This document shows positions 7,574-17,250 of a DNA stretch of 64,000 bases, in pieces; the stretch's first letter is position 1, and every line of letters starts with the position of its first letter. The stretch spans positions 89,108 to 153,107 of the forward strand of contig NZ_CAMPKE010000010.1 of assembly GCF_946887195.1 (NCBI RefSeq). Direction: 5' to 3'. A model generated the notes under the pieces. That model made no database searches, was not told the DNA's origin, and worked only from the letters and a program-made list of their open reading frames with translations. The position numbers and the translations under genes were made by a program. This DNA comes from an uncultured Halomonas sp. GTDB taxonomy: Bacteria > Pseudomonadota > Gammaproteobacteria > Pseudomonadales > Halomonadaceae.

Positions 7574-10449
7574 TGCGCTGGGAACTTCCCTGGCCGAAGC
7601 TGGCCGCATCCGGCACCGGCGACGAAGAGAAGCCGGACGGCTGGCAGCGCCACGTCGAGGCCTTGCGCCAGGCCGGCGTCCCTGAACCCGGCGCAGCGGT
7701 CCAGGGCCGCAGGCCGGCGACGGTAGCCGACGAGCAGGCGCTGTACGACGTCGCGCCGTCGTTCGCGGAACTGCTGCCTTGGGTGGAGTTCTTGCCGCAG
7801 TCGAAGTCCATGCTGCTGGAGGATGGGCAGTCGGTCGCTGCCTTCTACGAGCTGGTGCCGCTGGGCACCGAGGGGCGGGAGCCCGGCTGGCTCGCGCATG
7901 CCCGCGATGCCTTGGAGAACGCGCTCCAGGACTCGTTCGATGAGCTGGACGAAAACCCCTGGGTACTCCAGCTCTATGCCCAGGACGAGCCCAGCTTCGA
8001 CCAGTACATGCAGACCCTGCGCGACTACGTGCAGCCGCGTGCCCGCGGCACCGCTTTCACCGAGTTCTACTTGCGCTTCTTCGGCCACCACCTGCGCGCG
8101 GTCGCCAAGCCGGGCGGCCTGTTCGAGGACACGGTGGTCACGCGGCTGCGCTGGCGCGGCCAGACGCGGCGGGTGCGCATGGTGATCTATCGCCGTGCAA
8201 CTGGGCAGGCAAGCCGCCGCGGCCAGACGCCCGAGCAGATGCTGAACATCGTCTGCGACCGCCTGTGCGGCGGCCTGGCGAACGCCGGCATCCAGGCACG
8301 GCGCATGGTCGCAGCCGACGTCCACGACTGGCTGCTGCGGTGGTTCAATCCGCGCCCGGCGATGCTTGGACCGAGTGCAGAGGACCGGGAGCGCTTCTAC
8401 GCGCTGGCGCGCTACCCCGACAGCACCGAAGAAAGCGAGGCCGGCGAAATCGAGCTGGCGAGCGGGCGGGATTTCAGCCAGCGGCTGTTCTTCGGCCAGC
8501 CACGCTCCGACGTGGAGCACGGCACCTGGTATTTCGACGGCATGCCGCACCGCGTGCTGATCACCGACCGGCTGCGCATGCCGCCCGGCACCGGACACCT
8601 GACCGGCGAGACCCGCAAAGGGGATGCCATCAACACGCTGTTCGACCAGATGCCGGAAGACACCTTGCTGTGTCTCACGATGGTCGCCACGCCGCAGGAT
8701 GTCCTGGAAGCGGATCTCAACCACCTGGCGAAGAAGGCCGTGGGCGAGACGCTGGCGTCGGAGCAGACGTTGAAGGACGTGCAGGAAGCCCGCTCCCTCA
8801 TCGGCAGCGCACACAAGCTCTACCGGGGGACGCTGGCATTCTACCTGCGCGGACGCGACGAAGCGGAACTGGACCGGCGCGGCCTGGACCTGGCGAACGT
8901 GATGCTCAATGCTGGCTTGCAGCCGGTGCGCGAGGACGACGAGGTGGCGCCGCTCAACAGCTACTTGCGGTGGCTGCCATGCTGCTACAACCCCGGCCAG
9001 GATCGGCGCAAGTGGTACACCCAACTGATGTTCGCTCAGCACGCGGCGAACCTGTCGCCGGTGTGGGGCCGCGCTCAAGGTACGGGGCACCCGGGCATCA
9101 CGATGTTCAACCGCGGTGGCGGGCCGATCACCTTCGACCCGCTCAGCCGCCTGGATCGGCAGATGAACGCCCATCTGTTCCTGTTCGGCCCCACCGGCTC
9201 CGGCAAGAGCGCCACGCTCAACAACCTCTTGAATCAGGTCACGGCCATCTACCGACCGCGGCTGTTCATCGTGGAGGCTGGCAACAGCTTCGGCCTGTTC
9301 AGCGACTTCGCACGCATGCTCGGGCTGACGGTAAACCGGGTCAAGCTGGCCCCAGGTTCGGGCATCAGCCTCGCGCCATTCGCAGACGCGCGTCGGCTGA
9401 TCGAGACGCCCAGCGACGTGCAGACGCTCGACGCCGACGCGCTGGATGAAGACCCGCCACCAGATGCCTCGGCCATGGAGGCGGACGAGCAGCGCGACGT
9501 GCTCGGCGAACTGGAGATCACGGCGCGGCTGATGATCACGGGCGGAGAGGACAAGGAGGAAGCCCGGATGACGCGGGCTGACCGCTCGCTGATCCGTCAG
9601 TGCATCCTCGACGCCGCCGAGCACTGCGTGGCCGACAAACGCACGGTGCTTACGCGCGACGTGCGCAACGCGTTGCGCGCCCGCGGCCAGGACCCGACGC
9701 TGCCCGAAATGCGCCGCGTGCGGCTGCTGGAGATGGCGGATGCGATGGACATGTTCTGTCAAGGCACGGACGGCGAAATGTTCGACCGCGACGGCACGCC
9801 GTGGCCCGAAGCCGACATCACCTTGGTTGACCTCGCGACATACGCCCGCGAGGGCTACAACGCGCAGCTCTCCATCGCTTACATCAGCCTGATCAGCACG
9901 GTGAACAACATCGCCGAGCGCGACCAATACCTGGGACGCCCGATCATCAACGTCACCGACGAAGGCCACATCATCACGAAGAACCCGCTGCTCGCGCCCT
10001 ACGTCGTGAAAATTACAAAGATGTGGAGGAAATTGGGGGCCTGGTTCTGGCTCGCGACGCAGAACATCGACGACCTGCCGCGCGCCGCGGAGCCCATGCT
10101 CAACATGATCGAGTGGTGGATCTGTCTCAGCATGCCGCCCGATGAAGTTGAGAAGATCGCGCGGTTCCGCGAACTCTCGCCCGCGCAGAAGGCGCTGATG
10201 CTTTCGGCGCGCAAGGAAGCGGGGAAATTCACCGAAGGCGTCATCCTCTCCAAGAGCATGGAAGTGCTGTTCCGCGCCGTGCCGCCGTCCCTGTACCTCG
10301 CCCTCGCGCAGACAGAACCCGAGGAGAAGGCCGAACGCTACCAGCTCATGCAGCAGTACGGCTGCACCGAACTGGAAGCGGCTTTCAAGGTGGCCGAGAA
10401 GATCGACCAGGCCCGCGGCATCGAGTCGCCGGCCCTGGAACTGTCGTAA
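7573..10449 (+). CDS. traC: Conjugative transfer ATPase TraC/VirB4 type (TIGR03744, PFL_4706)
   Basis: A 958-residue cytoplasmic ATPase that powers pilus assembly and substrate transport. Walker A GPTGSGKS lies at residues 539-546 and a Walker-B-like INVTDEGH with D796/E797. The N-terminal half holds the VirB4/TraC N-domain; the C-terminal half is the RecA-like motor. The length fits the PFGI-1 class. A GGAGG ribosome-binding site precedes the ATG, which overlaps the previous stop. A very long open frame on the opposite strand here is a high-GC shadow. Confidence 0.93.
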   Translation: MRWELPWPKLAASGTGDEEKPDGWQRHVEALRQAGVPEPGAAVQGRRPATVADEQALYDVAPSFAELLPWVEFLPQSKSMLLEDGQSVAAFYELVPLGTEGREPGWLAHARDALENALQDSFDELDENPWVLQLYAQDEPSFDQYMQTLRDYVQPRARGTAFTEFYLRFFGHHLRAVAKPGGLFEDTVVTRLRWRGQTRRVRMVIYRRATGQASRRGQTPEQMLNIVCDRLCGGLANAGIQARRMVAADVHDWLLRWFNPRPAMLGPSAEDRERFYALARYPDSTEESEAGEIELASGRDFSQRLFFGQPRSDVEHGTWYFDGMPHRVLITDRLRMPPGTGHLTGETRKGDAINTLFDQMPEDTLLCLTMVATPQDVLEADLNHLAKKAVGETLASEQTLKDVQEARSLIGSAHKLYRGTLAFYLRGRDEAELDRRGLDLANVMLNAGLQPVREDDEVAPLNSYLRWLPCCYNPGQDRRKWYTQLMFAQHAANLSPVWGRAQGTGHPGITMFNRGGGPITFDPLSRLDRQMNAHLFLFGPTGSGKSATLNNLLNQVTAIYRPRLFIVEAGNSFGLFSDFARMLGLTVNRVKLAPGSGISLAPFADARRLIETPSDVQTLDADALDEDPPPDASAMEADEQRDVLGELEITARLMITGGEDKEEARMTRADRSLIRQCILDAAEHCVADKRTVLTRDVRNALRARGQDPTLPEMRRVRLLEMADAMDMFCQGTDGEMFDRDGTPWPEADITLVDLATYAREGYNAQLSIAYISLISTVNNIAERDQYLGRPIINVTDEGHIITKNPLLAPYVVKITKMWRKLGAWFWLATQNIDDLPRAAEPMLNMIEWWICLSMPPDEVEKIARFRELSPAQKALMLSARKEAGKFTEGVILSKSMEVLFRAVPPSLYLALAQTEPEEKAERYQLMQQYGCTELEAAFKVAEKIDQARGIESPALELS

Positions 10450-10462
10450 ACCGGAGAACGCC

Positions 10463-11248
10463 ATGGAACAGAAACGTCCTTCCATTCCGATGCAGGTCCA
10501 GGCGTTCCGCCGTCGCCGCTGGCGGCCTCGCTGGCCCTGGGTATTGGCTGCTGCGCTGGTCGCGCTGCTGCTGATCTGGCTGGTGTCCCGGACGCCCGGC
10601 GAATCCTCAGCGCCGTCGCGCGCGCCGGTCAGCACGGCGCAGGTCGCTGGGCCACCCTGGCAGATGGGCAACCCGGAAGGCCGTTTCACGCTGACGCTCT
10701 ATGCCGACCTGGAATGCCCGTTCTGCCGGGAGTATTTCCCGCAGCTCAAGCGCTGGGTCGGCAACAACACCGACGTGGCGCTGCAATGGCATCACCAGCC
10801 GCTGGCCGCGCACGAGCCTGCCGCGTCGGCCGAGGCACGTCTGGCCGAGTGCGCCGCCGAAGCGGGCGGGCATGCGGCGTTCTGGCAGGCGGTCGAATGG
10901 GTCTATGCCCACACGCGCAGCGACGGCCAGGGCTTGCCCGATGGCTTGCGTTACCCCGAAACAACGTCAGCCATCGAACAGTGCATGGCTAGCGAGCGCC
11001 CCAACGTGGCCATCCGCGCGCAGGCCGCGGAAGCCACCAAGAGCGGCGTGACCGCCACGCCGTCGCTGCGACTGCTCGATCGCCAGACGGGCCAGGCCAT
11101 CCTGTTGCAGGGGCCGATCGAGGGCGATGCCTTGCTCTCGGCCATGGACCTGCTGGTGGCCGGGGAAATGGCCAGCGACGCGCCGGGTTCGCCCGCCACC
11201 CCCACATCCGAAATGCCTGCCGACGTTGTCGGCGACATGCCCAGGTAG
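10463..11248 (+). CDS. DsbA/DsbG-like thiol-disulfide protein of the transfer operon
   Basis: A 261-residue protein with an N-terminal membrane anchor (about 28-48) and a thioredoxin-fold domain carrying the active-site C-P-F-C in LYADLECPFCREYF (near residue 84). The helical insertion and a cis-Pro-like T-A-T-P-S segment near residue 195 fit a DsbA-family oxidoreductase. Disulfide-catalysing proteins are regular members of PFGI-1-class operons, where they presumably fold the Cys-rich TraU/TraH-like proteins encoded downstream. A CGGAGAA site precedes the ATG. Confidence 0.85.
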   Translation: MEQKRPSIPMQVQAFRRRRWRPRWPWVLAAALVALLLIWLVSRTPGESSAPSRAPVSTAQVAGPPWQMGNPEGRFTLTLYADLECPFCREYFPQLKRWVGNNTDVALQWHHQPLAAHEPAASAEARLAECAAEAGGHAAFWQAVEWVYAHTRSDGQGLPDGLRYPETTSAIEQCMASERPNVAIRAQAAEATKSGVTATPSLRLLDRQTGQAILLQGPIEGDALLSAMDLLVAGEMASDAPGSPATPTSEMPADVVGDMPR

Positions 11249-11430
11249 CCCTCGGTCTTGAAGGCTACGGCGCGGCTCGCCGCGCTGACCGCTACCCGTT
11301 CGCTTTCGCATCCTGGCCGCGAACAATCACCGCCGCGCGGTGATGGATGCACCTTGTTCCGCTGTTTCCATCCCCAGGAGGGCTTGCCCTCCCAGGGTGG
11401 CGCCCTCCGCTCACTTTCTGGAGGTCCGCC

Positions 11431-11925
11431 ATGTCTCTCGTCGCCAACGACTCCTGCGTGGAGCCACGTTTTGCCCCCATGTCCCAATCCGATGACTGGA
11501 TCATCCGGCAAGCCATCGCGCTGCTGGAGCAGCGGGTCTTCAAGAAGGGGCCATCCCTGGAGAGGCCTGCCGCCGTCAAGGACTACCTGCGCCTGAAACT
11601 GGCCGCCGAGCCCAATGAAGTCTTCGCCATCGTGTTCCTCAACAGCATGCACGAGGTGCTGGCCTACGAGCCGATGTTCAGAGGCACGATCCATTCGACC
11701 TCGGTGCATGCGCGTCCGATCGTGCAGCGTGCCTTGGAACTGAATGCGGCAGCGGTCATTTTTTCTCACCAACACCCTTCGGGCTGCACGGAGCCGTCGA
11801 GCGCGGACCGTGCGTTGACCCAAACGCTGAGGGCCGCGTTGTCGCTGATCGACGTGAGGGTGCTGGATCACCTCATCGTCGGCCAGGGCACGCCGTACTC
11901 GTTCGCGGAATCCGGCCTGCTGTAG
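11431..11925 (+). CDS. radC: RadC-like JAB-domain protein
   Basis: A 164-residue protein with the RadC/JAMM signature: E at about 61 (EVLAYE), then SHQHPSGCTEPSSAD carrying the H-x-H-P-x-G-x(7)-D metal-binding pattern. It is shorter than chromosomal RadC, lacking the N-terminal helix-hairpin-helix part, as usual for ICE- and plasmid-borne copies. TGGAGG lies upstream of the ATG. The function of RadC is unsettled; a role in DNA processing in recipients is only a guess. It closes the first transfer gene block: a strong terminator follows. Confidence 0.88.
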   Translation: MSLVANDSCVEPRFAPMSQSDDWIIRQAIALLEQRVFKKGPSLERPAAVKDYLRLKLAAEPNEVFAIVFLNSMHEVLAYEPMFRGTIHSTSVHARPIVQRALELNAAAVIFSHQHPSGCTEPSSADRALTQTLRAALSLIDVRVLDHLIVGQGTPYSFAESGLL

Positions 11926-11950
11926 CGACGGCATCGGCTCCCTGATCCAC

Positions 11951-11975
11951 GCGGAGGCTTCGGCCTCCGCTTTTT
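11951..11975 (+). terminator. Intrinsic terminator after radC
   Basis: A perfect 8-bp stem, GCGGAGGC/GCCTCCGC, around a TTCG tetraloop, followed directly by five T residues. It separates the traD-radC block from the TIGR03757-traG block. Confidence 0.92.
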
Positions 11976-12087
11976 CATGGGCGCGAGACAAGCAGGTATG
12001 CGGGCAGTGCGCGATGCGCATTGTTTGTTGGGGCCGCGTCGGCTTCGCGTTTGACTACTGCTCTGATCAACTTCAAGGGCACGCGAC

Positions 12088-12534
12088 ATGACAGCATCCC
12101 TTTCCAGGTTCGCGCCGGGCTGGCGAACCCTCGGCCGGGCCGTGGCGCTGCCGGCAGCCCTGGCCGTTTTCAGCCCGGCCACCTTCGCCGCCGACGTGGT
12201 GGTCGTCACCGACAGCCGCCACCCGGTCAAGACCATGGGCGGCGAGCGGCTGATCGAGCTGGACGAAGCCCACAGGATTGAAGCGGAGCTTTCCGCGGGA
12301 CTGCCCACCGACCCCGAACAGGCGACGGCCATCGTCAAGCGCCGGCTGAATGGCGGCGGTGCCGATCTGCAGCGACGCATCGCTTCCGCATACCAAGGCG
12401 TTACCGACGCATGGAGCCTCGGCATCACCAGCCTCCCGGCCGTGGTGGTGGACAGGCGCTATGTGGTCTATGGCGAGCCGGATGTGGCTCGCGCTGTCGC
12501 GCGCATCGAGCAGCACCGGAGGACCCAGCCGTGA
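12088..12534 (+). CDS. ICE periplasmic protein, TIGR03757 (PFL_4709) family
   Basis: A 148-residue exported protein with a signal peptide (hydrophobic about 15-32, cleavage near TFAA-D). The body contains GITSLPAVVVDRRYVVYGEPDV, reminiscent of TrbC/TraW-type pilus assembly proteins. The family is specific to PFGI-1-class transfer regions and always precedes the TraU-like gene. It begins the second transfer operon after the radC terminator and overlaps the next gene by 4 bases (GTGA). Confidence 0.82.
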   Translation: MTASLSRFAPGWRTLGRAVALPAALAVFSPATFAADVVVVTDSRHPVKTMGGERLIELDEAHRIEAELSAGLPTDPEQATAIVKRRLNGGGADLQRRIASAYQGVTDAWSLGITSLPAVVVDRRYVVYGEPDVARAVARIEQHRRTQP

Positions 12535-13478
12535 CCCGACCATTCGACCTGATGCGCCGCCTGCGCGCTGGCGTGGCTTCGTTGCTGCTGCTCAGCGCCA
12601 CGGGCAGCTACGCCCTCAATACAGCGACCATCATCGGCTCGGTGGCATCGCCCGATTGCCTCGAATACCGCGTCGTCGGCATCTGCTACTGGCTCTACTG
12701 CACATGGACGGGCTGCACCGTGCGCACGTCGATCAAGGTGCGCCACTACATCCCCGATGCAGTGGTGTCGTCGTACTCGAATACCGGAGAAAACCCCTGG
12801 GTCGAAGTCCAGGCAATGAGCACGCCCAACCCGTCCGCCCAAGCTGGCGGCGACGGAACGACGAACGAGGATCACGAAAACAGCCTCGCCAAATTCAAGA
12901 ACGCGGATGTCATCGGTCACCCCGGCGCAGAGGTGTTCAACCAGTTCGTCTCTTCGTCAGGCTACTTCTGTGAGGGCGCGGGCACGGCGTTTATGCCGTA
13001 CTTGCTCAGCACCCTGGATACGCTGGCCTGGCGCTACAACGTGCCCGAGATGGCCTACCCGGAAGCGCTGATTCCGGGCCGGCGCGAAGTCGGTGCCCGT
13101 ACCACGATGAATCTCTGGGGCAACGTGTATCCCCGTGGCGGCTTCCTGCACCAGACCGACGACTTCAAGGCCGGCGCAGTGGTGGCCCAGCGTGCGGGCG
13201 ATGTGGTCACGCGCCGCGGGCAGATCCACGTCTATCAGCCGTTGCTTGCCAACTCCCGTGACGGCTACTGGCCGGCCGGCGCGCTGATGGAGGGCGAGGC
13301 CTCGACCGGCAAGTGGCAAGAACTCACGCCCGTCCTGTCCTCGTCCTGCACGGTCTTCCCGCGCAGCGGCTTCCTTACCCAGGCCCAGCAAGGCGACTAC
13401 GCATGGGCGCTGTGGCGGCCGTATGCCTGCTGCGAGCGCCGGGGCCAGGTGTTCCTGGGCAGCGTCGATTTCCTCTGA
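12531..13478 (+). CDS. TraU-like transfer protein, TIGR03756 (PFL_4710) family
   Basis: A 315-residue exported protein starting with GTG at 12531, chosen because it overlaps the preceding stop and is followed by a clean signal peptide (ending SYALN). The body is cysteine-rich (CLEYRVVGICYWLYC near residue 42, CC near the C-terminus), as in TraU-type proteins needed for DNA transfer after pilus contact. The many cysteines suit the DsbA-like protein encoded upstream. Confidence 0.83.
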   Translation: MTRPFDLMRRLRAGVASLLLLSATGSYALNTATIIGSVASPDCLEYRVVGICYWLYCTWTGCTVRTSIKVRHYIPDAVVSSYSNTGENPWVEVQAMSTPNPSAQAGGDGTTNEDHENSLAKFKNADVIGHPGAEVFNQFVSSSGYFCEGAGTAFMPYLLSTLDTLAWRYNVPEMAYPEALIPGRREVGARTTMNLWGNVYPRGGFLHQTDDFKAGAVVAQRAGDVVTRRGQIHVYQPLLANSRDGYWPAGALMEGEASTGKWQELTPVLSSSCTVFPRSGFLTQAQQGDYAWALWRPYACCERRGQVFLGSVDFL

Positions 13479-13487
13479 GGGGGTGCC

Positions 13488-14885
13488 ATGAAGTTCCGTC
13501 CTGCATTCAATCCGTTCTCCCGCCGGGTACGTCGCACGGAGATCGTCCTGGCACTGGCCGGCGCGCTCGCGCTGGGCAGCGGCGTGGCCTGGGGTCAACT
13601 GGGATACCAGACCAGCGGCAGCGTCATCGGCGATGACGTCATGTACTCGATCGGTGGCGGCAACGCCGTGTCGATGGGACGTGCAGCCGGCATGCGCTCC
13701 ATCGGTGTCGGCGTGGGTTGGAACAGCAACTTGATCTGCGGCGACATGAGCATCCAGACCACGTTGAAGAACCAACTTAACGGCATTACCAACGGCTTCC
13801 AGCAAATCATGTCGTCGGTGATCCAGAGTGCCACCAGTGCGGTGGCATCGTTGCCCGCACTGATCATCCAGCGGGCCGATCCCGGTCTGTACAACCTGCT
13901 CACCAATGGCGTGCTGCAGGCGCGGCTGGATTTCGACCGCAGCAAGCTGACGTGCCGTGCCATGGCCGAGAAGATGGCCGAAACGGCGGGCGGCCAACTC
14001 GGCTGGAGCCAGATGGCCGAAGGGCTGGCGCTGCGCGATGCCGTGTCGAGCACGGATGCGGTCTCGGCCATCGAGCAGGCCGAGACGCGCCGCGGCAATG
14101 ACGGCGTGCCGTGGGTCGGGGGCAGCAACGCGGGCGGCTCCGGCCAGCCCGCGATCAAGGTCGTCGGCGATGTCACCCGCGCTGGCTACAATCTGGTCAA
14201 CGGCCGCGGCGTGACCGACACCTCGTCCATTGCGCCGGCCAGTTGCAGCAGTCTCTCGTGCCAGACCTGGACCTCGCCGCAGGCTGCCGTCGAGTGGGCC
14301 ACGCGCGTGCTCGGCGAGAAGGAGCAGCGCACGTGCGATGCCTGCACCAAGACCGAGACGACGCCGGGCGTCGGGCTCACGCCGCTGATCCAGGAGGAGT
14401 ACGACGCCAAGCTGCAGGCGCTCCAGGACCTGGTAACCAAGGCCAAGAACACGACGCCGGAGAACCTGCGCGAAGCTGGCAGTGCGTCGCTGCCGATCAC
14501 GCGCGGCGTGATCGAGGCGCTGCGCGACGAGCCCGACCAGCACCTGCTGTCGCAGCGCCTCGCGTCCGAGGTCGCGCTGGCATCCGTGCTGGAGAAAGCG
14601 CTGCTGCTGCAGCGCACGCTGCTCACGGGCAAGAAGGAGCCCAACGTCGCGGCGAACGAACTTGCCGTGGAGGCGGTGAACCACGAGAGCGACACGCTCG
14701 ACCGTGAGATTCGCAACCTCAAGACCGAACTGGAGCTGCGGCGCGAACTGGCGAACAACTCGCCCATGGCGATCATCCAGCGCCACGGCGCGCGCGCGGC
14801 CGGTTCGCGCGGCATCTACGAGGGCGATCCTGTGCCGGACCGTCTCGACCAGCTCCAGAAGGGCAATCCGGGGAGTCGGCCATGA
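13488..14885 (+). CDS. TraH-like transfer protein, TIGR03755 (PFL_4711) family
   Basis: A 465-residue protein with a signal peptide (about 20-36, ending AWGQL) and a largely alpha-helical body with several cysteines (CGDMS, CSSLSC, CDACTK). Coiled-coil-like heptads occur near 295-330 and 385-430. It occupies the place of TraH, an outer-membrane/periplasmic pilus factor. It overlaps the next start by 4 bases. Confidence 0.82.
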   Translation: MKFRPAFNPFSRRVRRTEIVLALAGALALGSGVAWGQLGYQTSGSVIGDDVMYSIGGGNAVSMGRAAGMRSIGVGVGWNSNLICGDMSIQTTLKNQLNGITNGFQQIMSSVIQSATSAVASLPALIIQRADPGLYNLLTNGVLQARLDFDRSKLTCRAMAEKMAETAGGQLGWSQMAEGLALRDAVSSTDAVSAIEQAETRRGNDGVPWVGGSNAGGSGQPAIKVVGDVTRAGYNLVNGRGVTDTSSIAPASCSSLSCQTWTSPQAAVEWATRVLGEKEQRTCDACTKTETTPGVGLTPLIQEEYDAKLQALQDLVTKAKNTTPENLREAGSASLPITRGVIEALRDEPDQHLLSQRLASEVALASVLEKALLLQRTLLTGKKEPNVAANELAVEAVNHESDTLDREIRNLKTELELRRELANNSPMAIIQRHGARAAGSRGIYEGDPVPDRLDQLQKGNPGSRP

Positions 14886-15253
14886 GCCCGGCGCGCATGG
14901 CCTGGCGGCCGCTGCGCTGGTTGTTCAGCCGGCGCGCGGCGAAGACGCTGCTGTGGCTGGTGCTTATCGTTGCCGCCGCAGTGGGGGCGAACGTCGCGGG
15001 CATCAACCTGGTCGGCAGCGTTGCAGGCTGGGAACGGTGGCTGGCGGCCTCCGCAGGGTATTTCTTCATCTGGCGGCTGTGCGTGTACGCGGCAACGGCC
15101 TATGGATGGTTCTGGATGCGCCGCCGGGTGCTGGCCCGCGAAGACCAAAGCGGGACAGATGGGCAGGCGCGGCGCCGGCTGATCCGTACCGAGGTCGCCG
15201 GCGTCGTCGCCATCGTCGCGCTGGAAGCCAGCCTGTTGATGCAGGCCGCTTGA
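14882..15253 (+). CDS. Small membrane protein between the TraH-like and TraG genes
   Basis: A 123-residue protein with three hydrophobic segments (about 20-42, 52-72 and 105-121) and a basic middle loop. Nothing in the sequence identifies a function. Its constant position between the TraH-like and TraG genes in PFGI-1-class elements suggests an accessory of mating-pair stabilisation. It starts in an ATGA overlap. Confidence 0.75.
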   Translation: MSPARMAWRPLRWLFSRRAAKTLLWLVLIVAAAVGANVAGINLVGSVAGWERWLAASAGYFFIWRLCVYAATAYGWFWMRRRVLAREDQSGTDGQARRRLIRTEVAGVVAIVALEASLLMQAA

Positions 15254-15268
15254 GGGGAGATCGGGGCC

Positions 15269-16789
15269 ATGACGCTCTTCACGACCGACTATCTGGAGTA
15301 CTACCTCACCCTCGTGTCCTGGATCGTCAACAACGGTATCTGGGCCGTGCTGGTGTCCAGCGGGGTGTTCGCGCTGCCTTTCGTCGCCATCGTCGTGCAG
15401 GAGTGGCTGAAGGCCCGCGCGGAAGGCGCTGACGAGGGCAACAAAGGCGTTCTGAGTGCCGCCCGTATCGAGAACCGGGTGTTCGTCGCGATCGTGGTGG
15501 TGATGTTCGCGGGCATTCCGTTCATCGACGTGGACCTCAGCACCATCCAGTACGACAGCTCGCGCTCGGCGCAGTGCCAGGTCAGCGTGCCGCAGCCCAC
15601 GGAAACCGGCTGGTCGCAGTCCTTCAGCACCATCAACAACCAGTCGGCGAAGGTGCCGGTCTGGTGGGCTTTCATGCACGCGCTCTCGCGCGCCGTCACG
15701 AGCGCCTCGGTAGCGGCGATCCCGTGCGGTACGGACCTGCGGCAGATGAGGATGGAGATCGACGCGACCCGCATTGACGACCCGGTACTGGCTCAGGAGG
15801 TCGCGGACTTCTCGCGGGATTGCTATGGGCCTGCGCGGGCCAAATTGTTCATGCAGCGCCCGGATCTCGATGAGCAGCAGATGCACGACGTAACCTGGAT
15901 CGGCTCGCGCTTTTTCACGGACACGGGTGGCTACTACGACAGCTACCGCTCCAGCACGGCGCGCGAGGCATGGCCCTATGACGACACCCGCGATGCAGGC
16001 CTCGCGCAGGTTGCCAATGGTGGCGGCTACCCGACCTGCAGGCAGTGGTGGTCAGACGGCAGCAACGGCCTGCGCGCGCGGCTGCTGGGGCAAGTGGACC
16101 CGACCCTGCTGAATCGCCTGGCGGGCTGGGCCGGGTTCCTCAGCCGGGCCGAGGTGGACGATTCGGTGATCCGCGCCATCGCGTCACCGCGGCAGCAGAA
16201 ACTGAACCAGGGCAGCGTCTATACGGACTACGGCGGCCAGATCGACAAGACCCTGCCGAACATCGTGACGCGCGCCACGGGCGACGTGGGGATGGCAGTC
16301 GGCGCGATTGCCGCGTTTCCTGCCATGGATGTCGTGCGCCAATCCCTGCCCATGATCCTCGCCTTACTGAAGATGGCGCTGGTCATCTGCATCCCGCTCG
16401 TGCTGGTTGTGGGCACCTACGACCTGAAGACGGTCGTCACCGTCAGCGTCGTGCAGTTCGCGCTGTTCTTCACGGACTTCTGGTTCCAGCTCGCACGCTG
16501 GATCGATTCAACGATTCTGGACGCGCTTTATGGCTGGGGCTTTGGCTGGAACCGGCCGCACACCAACTTTGACCCGCTGGTAGGGTTGAACAACGCCTTC
16601 GGCGACATGCTCCTGATGTTCGTCATGGGCACGATGTTCCTGGTTCTGCCGGGATTCTGGCTGGCGAGCCTTACCTGGGTTGGGATTCGGGCCGGGCACG
16701 TCATCCAGGGACTTTCCGATGGCAGCAAGAGCGCCGGCCAAGCTGGCGGCAAGGGTGCCGGGGCGCTCACCGGAGGAAAACTGAAATAG
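15269..16789 (+). CDS. traG: TraG N-terminal-domain protein (mating-pair stabilisation)
   Basis: A 506-residue polytopic membrane protein with hydrophobic segments near 20-42, 72-92, 345-370, 375-410 and 450-480. The opening MTLFTTDYLEYYLTLVSWIVNNG is typical of the TraG_N family (ICE class), involved in mating-pair stabilisation and entry exclusion in F-like systems. The long periplasmic loop (about 95-340) has several cysteines. GGGGAG precedes the ATG. It is the last gene of the second transfer operon; the next gene converges on it. Confidence 0.85.
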   Translation: MTLFTTDYLEYYLTLVSWIVNNGIWAVLVSSGVFALPFVAIVVQEWLKARAEGADEGNKGVLSAARIENRVFVAIVVVMFAGIPFIDVDLSTIQYDSSRSAQCQVSVPQPTETGWSQSFSTINNQSAKVPVWWAFMHALSRAVTSASVAAIPCGTDLRQMRMEIDATRIDDPVLAQEVADFSRDCYGPARAKLFMQRPDLDEQQMHDVTWIGSRFFTDTGGYYDSYRSSTAREAWPYDDTRDAGLAQVANGGGYPTCRQWWSDGSNGLRARLLGQVDPTLLNRLAGWAGFLSRAEVDDSVIRAIASPRQQKLNQGSVYTDYGGQIDKTLPNIVTRATGDVGMAVGAIAAFPAMDVVRQSLPMILALLKMALVICIPLVLVVGTYDLKTVVTVSVVQFALFFTDFWFQLARWIDSTILDALYGWGFGWNRPHTNFDPLVGLNNAFGDMLLMFVMGTMFLVLPGFWLASLTWVGIRAGHVIQGLSDGSKSAGQAGGKGAGALTGGKLK

Positions 16790-16800
16790 CGCGAGGCCGG

Positions 16801-17166
16801 TCAGTCGTCGGTGTACAACTCGTGCGACGTGTCGTTGTACAGGTTGGGATCGTAGCCCGGCGTCTTGCGCAGCTCGGTGAGGTCGGTGAAAGGCCACTCG
16901 TCCTCATCCGAAGTATTTGCAGCAGCAGCCCATCCCGCCGCCGCAACGCCCAGCATCACGAGTGCAAACCAAAACGCAACGTAGAGCAGCACCCCCAGTA
17001 CAGCCAGCTTGGCTACCCACACGAGCGCGGTAGCGCCAGCTCGCGGCATGCCCTTGGACACCAACCAGTTCGACGCCCGCCGTTCGCGTCGCGCATAGGC
17101 ACGCCATCCGCGGCCAAAGGCGCGGCCGAGGCGTTCTGCGGTGCTGGTGCGGGTCGTCGTGTTCAT
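16801..17166 (-). CDS. DUF3742-family membrane protein
   Basis: A 121-residue protein with two hydrophobic segments (about 45-85) after an Arg-rich N-terminus, and an acidic C-terminus ending YNDTSHELYTDD. ATG 17166 is chosen because AGGAG lies at the correct distance. DUF3742 proteins occur at this place in clc-like ICEs, convergent with traG. Function unknown. Confidence 0.78.
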   Translation of the reverse strand: MNTTTRTSTAERLGRAFGRGWRAYARRERRASNWLVSKGMPRAGATALVWVAKLAVLGVLLYVAFWFALVMLGVAAAGWAAAANTSDEDEWPFTDLTELRKTPGYDPNLYNDTSHELYTDD

Positions 17167-17250
17167 GGTCGTCTCCTGCTGTTGAGGAATGCCTATTCCA
17201 GTTTGCTCCACTTCATTCGGTTTGCGGCTTCAATGTGTTTTCTTGCTGCT

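Noticed and set aside
7567..10689. A 1040-codon open frame on the minus strand opposite traC
   Set aside because: High-GC shadow: the plus-strand frame has Walker motifs and coupled starts, while the minus frame is Arg/Gln/His/Val-rich without any recognisable domain.
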